Assembly (NCBI GenBank): GCA_017959485.1
Contig: JAGDAM010000334.1
Coordinates: 1 to 9,729 of the forward strand
Direction of reading: 5' to 3'
DNA: 9,729 bases
Source: Clostridia bacterium
GTDB lineage: Bacteria; Bacillota_A; Clostridia; Oscillospirales; CAG-272
Shown: piece by piece, positions 1 through 6,135 of the stretch
Position numbering within the stretch: position 1 is the stretch's first letter
Layout of the letters: each line of letters begins with the position of its first letter
Translations under genes and position numbers: made by a program
The notes under the pieces: model-generated
What the model was told of the DNA's origin: nothing
The model's input: the letters and a program-made list of their open reading frames with translations, nothing else
Database searches by the model: none

Positions 1-128
1 CAATCACAGATTATCGGTTTGACAGTGCCTCTTTCCCTGCAGTGTGCGAATCGTTACTTTTTCCGTGGGTTCATCGACTGACTTTTCACAGTTCAGCCGA
101 TTTCTTTTTTCTCACCGCCGCGCCGGTT

Positions 129-959
129 TCACACCGCCACCGGGATTTTGAATCCGGTCGGGTTGGCTTCGTAATTCTCGAAAACGACGTCGTCGACGGT
201 GAAATCGTAGAAGTTCTTGATATCCGGATTGAGCTTCAGCTTCGGCGCTGGATACTGCTTTCTCGTCAGCATCTCTTCGACGAGCGGGATGTGGCGGTCG
301 TAAATGTGGCAGTCGGCTATGACGTGCACGAATTCGCCCGGGAGGAAACCCGTGACCTGCGCGATCATGCAGAGGAGCACCGAATACTGCGCGACGTTCC
401 AGTTGTTGGCGACAAGCATATCCTGGCTGCGCTGGTTGAGTATCCCGTTGAGATATTTCCCCGTCACGTTGAAGGTCATCGAATAGGCGCATGGATAGAG
501 ATTCATCTCGTGCAGATCCGCGTGGTTGTAGATGTTGGTCATGATCCGGCGGGACGCGGGATTGTGGGTAAGATCGTAGAGGACGCGGTCGACCTGATCG
601 AACTCGCCCTCGGGATAGATATGCTTGACTCCGAGCTGATAGCCGTACGCCTTGCCGATGGTGCCGTCCTCTCCGGCCCAGGCGTCCCAGATGTGCGAAT
701 GGAGGTCCGCGATCCGGTTGGATTTCTTCTGCCAGATCCAGAGGATCTCGTCGACGGCGTTCTTAACACCCGTTTTGCGCAGAGTCATCAGCGGGAACTC
801 CTCTCGAAGATCGTACCGGTTGACTACGCAGAATTTCTTTACGGTGTGCGCGGGAGTGCCGTCCTCCCAGCGGGGTCTGACCTCAAGTCCGTCATCGCGA
901 AAACCGTTGTCAAGTATGTCGCGGCAGGTTGCGATATAGATTTCGTCTGCTCTGCTCAT
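129..959 (-). CDS. thyA: Thymidylate synthase (ThyA type, 276 aa)
   Basis: Cytoplasmic enzyme that methylates dUMP to dTMP using methylene-tetrahydrofolate. The 276 residues match the full family length (E. coli ThyA has 264) and the key residues line up with a constant offset of 11: Arg137-Arg138 (SRRIM), nucleophile Cys157 (LYPCAY), Arg177 and Asp180 (QRSQD), Asn188 (NNWNVAQY), His218 and Tyr220 (DCHIYDRH), and the C-terminal PVAV tail. The residue after the catalytic Cys is Ala158 where E. coli has His147; the rest of the active site is intact. The ATG is preceded by AAAGGAG at 969-975 with about 9 nt spacing. It lies 21 nt downstream of the Dabb gene on the same strand, so it is probably the second gene of that operon. 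No folA is visible in the 128 nt that follow. Identification is very secure. Confidence 0.97.
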   Translation of the reverse strand: MSRADEIYIATCRDILDNGFRDDGLEVRPRWEDGTPAHTVKKFCVVNRYDLREEFPLMTLRKTGVKNAVDEILWIWQKKSNRIADLHSHIWDAWAGEDGTIGKAYGYQLGVKHIYPEGEFDQVDRVLYDLTHNPASRRIMTNIYNHADLHEMNLYPCAYSMTFNVTGKYLNGILNQRSQDMLVANNWNVAQYSVLLCMIAQVTGFLPGEFVHVIADCHIYDRHIPLVEEMLTRKQYPAPKLKLNPDIKNFYDFTVDDVVFENYEANPTGFKIPVAV

Positions 960-980
960 TGCTGCAATCTCCTTTGTTTA

Positions 981-1289
981 TTACAGTGTATAATCAACGA
1001 CCGCTCTGGCGGTGCGCACTTTTTTGACGTATGCCGAGATCGCGGCGTGATCCGGATGGACCTTGTACGCCGCGAGCGCCTCAAAGGAATCGAATTCGGT
1101 GACGAGCACCATATCGTAGGACATTTCGGTGCCGCCTTCGTCGCGACCGATCTCGAGGCGGCGCAGACCTTCGATCTTTCCCGACGCGAAAAGCGCCTCC
1201 AGACGGGATTTTACGAGGGCGAGATTCCCGTCTCTGCTCTTCCCCTCGGCGAACTCAGCGAATTTCCACATAACGACGTGTCTTATCAT
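981..1289 (-). CDS. Dabb-domain (stress-responsive alpha/beta barrel) protein, 102 aa
   Basis: Small protein of the dimeric alpha-beta barrel (Dabb, ferredoxin-like) family. The N-terminus MIRHVVMWKF, the following FAEGKS, the central segment YDMVLVTEFDSFEALAAY and the HPDH motif at residues 78-81 are the family's conserved features, and the domain fills the whole chain. Members range from stress-induced proteins of unknown activity to small cyclases and monooxygenase-like enzymes, so the reaction here cannot be named. The open frame extends 28 codons upstream, but the start at 1287-1289 is preferred. It has GGAG six nt upstream (GGAGAAAGAT then ATG), and the upstream extension would run back through the promoter -10 box. 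It is the first gene of an operon with thyA, read from the promoter at 1321-1349. The family is secure; the function is not. Confidence 0.9.
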   Translation of the reverse strand: MIRHVVMWKFAEFAEGKSRDGNLALVKSRLEALFASGKIEGLRRLEIGRDEGGTEMSYDMVLVTEFDSFEALAAYKVHPDHAAISAYVKKVRTARAVVDYTL

Positions 1290-1304
1290 ATCTTTCTCCA
1301 TCCA

Positions 1305-1325
1305 ATAATAATACGGTATTATTAT
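1305..1325. promoter_or_regulatory. Operator-like palindrome over the Dabb-thyA -10 box
   Basis: Two perfect 10-nt arms, ATAATAATAC and GTATTATTAT, flank one central G at 1315. The palindrome covers five of the six -10 bases and runs to roughly +9, a position where a bound dimeric repressor would block RNA polymerase. The regulator is not identifiable. The 10-1-10 geometry recalls Fur-family boxes, but the bases do not match a box I would name. An AT-rich chance palindrome remains possible. Confidence 0.5.
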
Positions 1326-1349
1326 ACAGGCAATACGTATGAAAGTCAA
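1321..1349 (-). promoter_or_regulatory. Sigma-A type promoter of the Dabb-thyA operon
   Basis: Read on the minus strand, TTGACT (1344-1349) and a perfect TATAAT (1321-1326) are separated by exactly 17 nt. This places transcription start near 1314, about 25 nt before the Dabb ATG. It is the best promoter in the window, matching the consensus at 11 of 12 hexamer positions. Confidence 0.8.
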
Positions 1350-1394
1350 GGCAAAAACCGGTATCCGGAACACACGGTTGGCCTTATTTTTTTA

Positions 1395-1423
1395 TTGTAT
1401 TATTCGCAGTTATATAGTATAAT
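1395..1423 (+). promoter_or_regulatory. Probable promoter of the solute-binding protein operon
   Basis: A perfect TATAAT at 1418-1423 sits 17 nt after a weak TTGTAT (1395-1400, 3 of 6 consensus). It is followed at 1453-1457 by GGAGG, 8 nt before the ATG at 1466. The stretch is very AT-rich compared with the neighbouring genes. The -35 is poor, so either an activator or a different exact position is possible. Confidence 0.5.
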
Positions 1424-1465
1424 AATTGTGTATAACCATATTTTTCATCACCGGAGGAAAAAACG

Positions 1466-2977
1466 ATGAAAAACACAGGAATAACAAGACTGATAACCGT
1501 ACTCGCGGCTGTCGCTCTGCTTCTCTGCTCGGTCGCCGGCCTCTCCGCCTGCGCGGACAAACCCGCCCCGGCTCCCGGCCCGGGAACCACCGCCGCGGTC
1601 GTCGATCCCGCAAACAGCTCCGACGGCGCACCCGAAGCAACGACGGCACCGGACATCGATCCGCACGTCGCCGCGCTCGACTGGAAGGGCGGCGACTTCA
1701 TCGTCCTCTACAACGGCAACGACGTCGAACCCAACCTTGACTTCATCGGCGAAGAGATCAACGGCTCGACGCTGAACGACGCGGTATACACCCGAAACGT
1801 CTCGGTGCAGGAAAAGCACAAACTTGTGATCAAACCTGTGTTTAAGAGCGACGCCAACATCGAGGACGCCGTTACGAAATCGATCAAAGGCGGCGAGCTC
1901 GTAGCACATCTTGTCGAAGCCAACCAGACCTATTCGACGACGATGGCGATCAAGGGCAATCTGTACACGCTCGACGAACTGACCGGGATCAATATGTCAA
2001 AGCCCTACTGGAGCGACTCCTTCCTCGCCGGAAGCTCGCTCAGAGGCAAAAACTATTTCGCCTACTCCGACGCCAACGTGCACGCGTTCGGAGCTACTCC
2101 GTGCACCATCTTCAACAAGAAGGTTCATAACGACTTCAACCTCGAAAGCATATACGCGCTGGTCGACGATCTTCAGTGGACCTTCGCGAAGATGAGCGAG
2201 ATGGTCAAGGCGGTCACCGGAGACCTCGACGGAGACCAGGTCATCACCAAGGACGACCGGCTCGGAATGATCGCCAACACCTTCTGCATCGACTGCTTCA
2301 TCAGCGGTTCCGGATACCCGATGATAGTCAAGGACGACAACGATCTTCCCAAGCTCAACATCCTCGACGAAAAATTCTTCACGATAATCGAATCGATCCA
2401 GTCGCTCTGCTCCGCGGAGAACGGAATGTTCCTCGTCGACCGCACCAGCACCGCGACCGAAGCCCGCGAATACTGGACCGAGCAGGCGATCACCTCCGAC
2501 CGCGCGCTCTTCTGGATCGGCAACTTCAAGTGCGTTGAGCGTCTGCGCTCCAGCCCCTCCGATTTCGGAGTCGTCCCGATCCCGATGGCCAACGCCGACC
2601 AGGGCGAATACAAGATCCACATGCAGGCGAATATCGGCGCCTCGATGTCGGTACCGAGAAGCACTTCCAACTTCGAAGAAGTCTCTCTCATACTCGAGGA
2701 TATCGCCTACCAGTCCTCTCTGGACGTTATGCCCGCCTATATGGAGGTCCTCATCCAGGGAAGATCGATCCGTGACGTCGAATCGCTCAGATGCATCCAG
2801 ATCATCCGCAATTCCTACTACTGCGACATGGGCTTTATGCTCGGCAACTACGGAATAGGCATCCTCGGCAACTGCCGGGCGATTGTCAAGGACAACACCG
2901 ATATCGTATCGACTCTCACCAAATCCGCCTCCGGATTTGACAGATCGCTGAAGAACCTCGCGAAACAGGTAAACTGA
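1466..2977 (+). CDS. Extracellular solute-binding lipoprotein (orphan, 503 aa)
   Basis: Probable lipid-anchored ligand-binding protein on the outer face of the membrane, of the sugar-type ABC solute-binding family common in Clostridia. A basic N-terminus and hydrophobic stretch (residues 8-25) lead to the lipobox LSAC with Cys29, then a Pro/Ala/Thr-rich linker to about residue 66. Family features follow: WKGGDFIVLY, the segment LNDAVYTRNVSVQEKH near 103-118, KPYWSD at 179-184, the WTFAKMSEMVKAV helix near 238-250 and FWIGNF near 349-354. Residues 253-264 form an acidic DLDGDQVITKDD loop with Asp at positions 1, 3, 5 and 12 of an EF-hand-like calcium site. The start is supported by GGAGG at 1453-1457. 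No permease or ATPase gene follows; two surface proteins do, so it may sense or capture a ligand rather than feed its own transporter. The family is confident; the ligand is unknown. Confidence 0.85.
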   Translation: MKNTGITRLITVLAAVALLLCSVAGLSACADKPAPAPGPGTTAAVVDPANSSDGAPEATTAPDIDPHVAALDWKGGDFIVLYNGNDVEPNLDFIGEEINGSTLNDAVYTRNVSVQEKHKLVIKPVFKSDANIEDAVTKSIKGGELVAHLVEANQTYSTTMAIKGNLYTLDELTGINMSKPYWSDSFLAGSSLRGKNYFAYSDANVHAFGATPCTIFNKKVHNDFNLESIYALVDDLQWTFAKMSEMVKAVTGDLDGDQVITKDDRLGMIANTFCIDCFISGSGYPMIVKDDNDLPKLNILDEKFFTIIESIQSLCSAENGMFLVDRTSTATEAREYWTEQAITSDRALFWIGNFKCVERLRSSPSDFGVVPIPMANADQGEYKIHMQANIGASMSVPRSTSNFEEVSLILEDIAYQSSLDVMPAYMEVLIQGRSIRDVESLRCIQIIRNSYYCDMGFMLGNYGIGILGNCRAIVKDNTDIVSTLTKSASGFDRSLKNLAKQVN

Positions 2978-2998
2978 AGACAGTTAATTCTTAACCGA

Positions 2999-5900
2999 AT
3001 GAAAAAAATCAAAACAAGACTTCCCGAAATCGTTCTGATCGCGGCGCTGGCGCTTCTTGCGCTCGCCGCGGCGGGATGCGGGAACGGGCTGCTCCCCGGA
3101 CGTTCCGGATCAGCCGAAAAGACCGTACGCGTGGTCCTCGCCTGCGGCGAGGGAATAACTACGCCGGCCGAGAACCCGCGCGACGTGGCTCCAGGGAGCG
3201 ACGTCACGTTCAGCTACAGTGTCGCCGAGGGATATACGGTCACCGCCTGCGCGGGAGCCGAGCTCAACGGAGACGGCACGCTGACGGTAAAACGCGCGAG
3301 ATACCCGGTCACCGTACTGCTTATGTCGCGCGAGCTTGAGCGCTGCGCTATCGATTTGAAGATATCAGACATGGGCGACGTTGTCGGAGACGGAGCGGGA
3401 CAGGTATCCGCTTCGGTATACGAATGCTGGGAGGGCGAGACCGTCCGGCTGTCGGCGGAACCCGCAAAGATGTTCGGATTTGCCGGATATTCGCTCGGAA
3501 AGCCGCTGGGAGAAGGCGGAAAGCTGATCGGAGACAGCGCCGAATTCGACTACGTTCCGGTCGACAGCACGCCGGTTTACGCCAATTTCCGTCGCACCGA
3601 AACCACGATCGTCCTCGAAGACTCTCCCGGACTGATTAAAAAATCCCCCGACACGCTGACAGCCGCGGTTGGAAGCGACGTGTTCTTCTTCTTCGGACTC
3701 GAAGACGGCTACGTTATCGACGAAGTCCCGGAGGGACTGACGCTCGAGCGCAGCACTCTGACCGCCGAAAACGTGGGACTCCCCGCGAGCTACCGGCTGG
3801 TCACTCATCAGCTGAACAACTATAAACTGCAGATAGATCAAAAGCCCGACGGGGGAACCGTAACGAAAACGCCGGATATCAAAAACGGCTGGGACGGCAC
3901 TGAGGTCAAACTGACCGCGAAACCCGCAGAGCACCACGTTTTCACCGGATATTCGGAGAACGGAAGTCTCGAGGGAGGCGCAAAACTCCTCTGCGCAGAC
4001 CCGGAATACACCTTCACGCTGAACAAAAACACGTATATTTACGCGAACTTCGAACTCAAGCACTACACCGTCACGCTGAACGATAAGCCGGGCATGACCG
4101 TCAACTCCCCGAAGGAAGTGACTCTTCTCGTCGGCGGGACCGCCGAGTTCGACGTAACGCTGTCCGACGGCTTCCTGATTGGGGTCCTGCCCGACGGAAC
4201 CGTTTACAGAGACGGAAAGATAATACTCGAAAACGTCACGGCCGACACCGTTCTGGATTTCGAGGTCTACGAGCTGTCGGATTTCGACGTCGCATTCAGT
4301 TCGACCAACACGAAGTGGGGCACCGTATCCTCGACCCTTCCCGCCGGACACTACCGCGAAGGAACGGTTATCAGTCTCTCTGCCAAAGCCGGAACAGGCA
4401 CGTTCGAGGGCTTCTCGGTCGGCAAACCGGCCTCCGCGGGCGGAAAGATCGTCGCGACCTCGACGAATTACACCTTCACGGTAACCGCCGACACGGTCGT
4501 CTACGCGAACTTCGGTCCGCCGCCCGATCCCGCCGACACGGCCACCGTGCCCGCCGGAAACTGGGCAATCTTCTACCACCCGAACGGCGGCATCAACACC
4601 GCAAGCGGTAAGGACAGCTACCGTCTCGAGTACTTCCAGAACACCTTCTACCACTGTCCGAACACTCTGCCCAACATGGGACAGTTCACGCGCGAGGGCT
4701 ACGTGCTCGTCGGATACAACACGAAAGAGGACGGCACCGGAACCTTCTACGCCCCCGGATGGAACGTGGATATGAACGGGAAGAAGGCAATATCGCTCTG
4801 GTGCGTCTGGATGAAGGAAACGCCGGCGTCCGAGTTCGACTACACCGTCTCGACGAAAGAAACCAAGCTCTCATACTACAAGGGACAGTCGCTCACGACG
4901 AAGACGGTCACCATCCGCTCCTACAAAGGCAGCGCCAAGACTGTCGTCATCCCCGAAAAGATCAACGGATATCCGGTAACCGCCCTCTCGGCCGCGACCT
5001 TCACAGCTGAAGATATCGAAACGCTGGTAATCTCGAGATACGTTCAGACGGTACCCGCGTCGACGATGGTGTCCTGTACCAAATTTACGACGCTCTACCT
5101 CTCCGACTCGGTCACCTCGATGCCCGACACCTGGTTCTCGAACTCGCCCAACTTCTCGAAACTGATCCTGATGGCGACGCGTATGCCTACCTACGCAAGC
5201 GGCAGAAACGGAACCTACGCGATCAAGTTCGACTGGCTCAAGACGGCTCCGGGCAAAAAGCTGATCATCGTCTCCGGCTCCAACTCGGCCTACGGAATCG
5301 ATTCGCCGATGCTCGAGACGAAGCTGAAGAACGCCGGATACGAATACAGCGTAGTCAACTACGGACAGAACGCGAGCACACCGGCCGCCTTCTACATCGA
5401 GGTCTGCACCAACTTCATGAACCCGGGCGACATTCTCGTCGTCGCGCCGGAGCTGAACAAGTATCAGCTCGGATACAACGAAATCAACGCCACGCTGATG
5501 CAGATCTTCGAGGGCGCCTACGACGCGTTCAGCCTTGTGGATATAAGACATTACATCAAGATGTTCGCGACGATTTCGGCCTTCAACAAGACCTGCTCGA
5601 CGCGTACGCCGCAGAACTACTATACCTTCACGTCCGATACCGTCAACCGCTGGGGCGACTATTCGCTCAACAAGGTCGGCGCGACCTCGTCCTGGAAAAC
5701 CACGCTCGACGGATACGACAACAACGGCGGAAAGGGCACCGCAACCTACAACACCTCGACTAACTGCCTGAACAAGAGGAACTCCTACTCCGACAGCGGC
5801 AGAACGCTCTACTATCCCGACGAAATCAACCGCGTCTACGATATGGCTGCCGCGAGGGGCGCGACGGTGCTGATCTCCTTCCCGACGATTGTCCGCACCT

Positions 5901-6121
5901 GCCTGACTCTCGCGTCGCAGGAAAACGGCGGAACCGAACAGACGAACCTCATTAACGCCGTCGACCGGTATCTGCACGGCACGAGGATTTCGGTTCCTTC
6001 GAGATACATCTTCGAGCGGCAGTACTCGTACAACTCGAACTACCATCTGAACACCGCCGGACAGGCGCTGCGCACCGGATACATAAGCGAAGACATCATC
6101 GCTTATCTTAAAACGCACTGA
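2999..6121 (+). CDS. Multidomain surface lipoprotein: InlB-type repeats, BspA-like region and C-terminal SGNH-like domain (1040 aa)
   Basis: Large exported protein of unknown function. The signal peptide ends in a lipobox-like AAGC (Cys27; Ala at -3 is atypical). Residues 42-506 are three alternating units of a B module (42-113, 202-272, 356-427) and a divergent InlB-type A module (117-197, 275-352, 429-506), the A modules ending in VYANF or IYANF. A Listeria-Bacteroides repeat follows at 521-606 (HPNGG, FTREGYVLVGYNT), then a BspA-like leucine-rich region at about 611-725 (VVIPEKINGYPVTALSAATF). The last part, 753-1040, is an SGNH-like domain. It has GSNSAYGID with probable nucleophile Ser761, VVNYGQ, GDILVVAPEL and NSNYHLN with His1016, but Asn1012 sits where the downstream paralogue has Asp. 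No Shine-Dalgarno site is seen before the ATG, 21 nt after the previous stop. Adhesion or glycan binding is plausible; catalysis is unproven. Confidence 0.8.
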   Translation: MKKIKTRLPEIVLIAALALLALAAAGCGNGLLPGRSGSAEKTVRVVLACGEGITTPAENPRDVAPGSDVTFSYSVAEGYTVTACAGAELNGDGTLTVKRARYPVTVLLMSRELERCAIDLKISDMGDVVGDGAGQVSASVYECWEGETVRLSAEPAKMFGFAGYSLGKPLGEGGKLIGDSAEFDYVPVDSTPVYANFRRTETTIVLEDSPGLIKKSPDTLTAAVGSDVFFFFGLEDGYVIDEVPEGLTLERSTLTAENVGLPASYRLVTHQLNNYKLQIDQKPDGGTVTKTPDIKNGWDGTEVKLTAKPAEHHVFTGYSENGSLEGGAKLLCADPEYTFTLNKNTYIYANFELKHYTVTLNDKPGMTVNSPKEVTLLVGGTAEFDVTLSDGFLIGVLPDGTVYRDGKIILENVTADTVLDFEVYELSDFDVAFSSTNTKWGTVSSTLPAGHYREGTVISLSAKAGTGTFEGFSVGKPASAGGKIVATSTNYTFTVTADTVVYANFGPPPDPADTATVPAGNWAIFYHPNGGINTASGKDSYRLEYFQNTFYHCPNTLPNMGQFTREGYVLVGYNTKEDGTGTFYAPGWNVDMNGKKAISLWCVWMKETPASEFDYTVSTKETKLSYYKGQSLTTKTVTIRSYKGSAKTVVIPEKINGYPVTALSAATFTAEDIETLVISRYVQTVPASTMVSCTKFTTLYLSDSVTSMPDTWFSNSPNFSKLILMATRMPTYASGRNGTYAIKFDWLKTAPGKKLIIVSGSNSAYGIDSPMLETKLKNAGYEYSVVNYGQNASTPAAFYIEVCTNFMNPGDILVVAPELNKYQLGYNEINATLMQIFEGAYDAFSLVDIRHYIKMFATISAFNKTCSTRTPQNYYTFTSDTVNRWGDYSLNKVGATSSWKTTLDGYDNNGGKGTATYNTSTNCLNKRNSYSDSGRTLYYPDEINRVYDMAAARGATVLISFPTIVRTCLTLASQENGGTEQTNLINAVDRYLHGTRISVPSRYIFERQYSYNSNYHLNTAGQALRTGYISEDIIAYLKTH
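3122..4516 (+). repeat. Three alternating B/A repeat units inside the surface lipoprotein
   Basis: At the protein level the pattern is B1-A1-B2-A2-B3-A3 with a period of about 154-160 residues. B modules (DNA 3122-3337, 3602-3814, 4064-4279) share a pattern of a V-x-L strand, G[ILM], P, V-x-x-G, [LV]-x-[DE]-G-[YF] and a late strand near the module end. A modules (3347-3589, 3821-4054, 4283-4516) share G[TE]xVxL[ST]AK/EP-type strands, F-x-G[YF]S, GGK/GGA and Y-A-N-F, the divergent InlB B-repeat style. The DNA copies have diverged, so this is an old duplication and not a recent slippage array. Confidence 0.75.
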
Positions 6122-6135
6122 GAAAGAGGAAAAGT

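Noticed and set aside
1..128. folA or another gene start downstream of thyA
   Set aside because: No frame on the minus strand stays open with a ribosome site; only very short frames are present before the window edge.
42..1469. 475-codon open frame on the plus strand across the thyA-Dabb region
   Set aside because: It is fully antisense to two securely identified genes and runs through both promoters; its translation resembles no family and its openness follows from codon bias on the other strand.
3002..3008. Seven-A run just after the start codon of the large lipoprotein as a slippage switch
   Set aside because: Lys-rich signal peptide starts commonly have such runs and nothing else supports frame switching.
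3685..3702. Run of TTC codons (four Phe) as a phase-variation tract
   Set aside because: Only four triplets, and changes in length would keep the frame, so it cannot switch the gene off.
3365..4654. 429-codon antisense open frame opposite the repeat region
   Set aside because: It lies opposite a gene with recognisable domains; the biased, low-complexity Val/Arg/Asp-rich translation is typical of a codon-bias shadow, and no ribosome site or promoter was seen.
4871..6118. 415-codon antisense open frame opposite the SGNH-like half of the lipoprotein
   Set aside because: Same pattern as the other antisense frame: opposite conserved domains, highly biased composition, no start signals.
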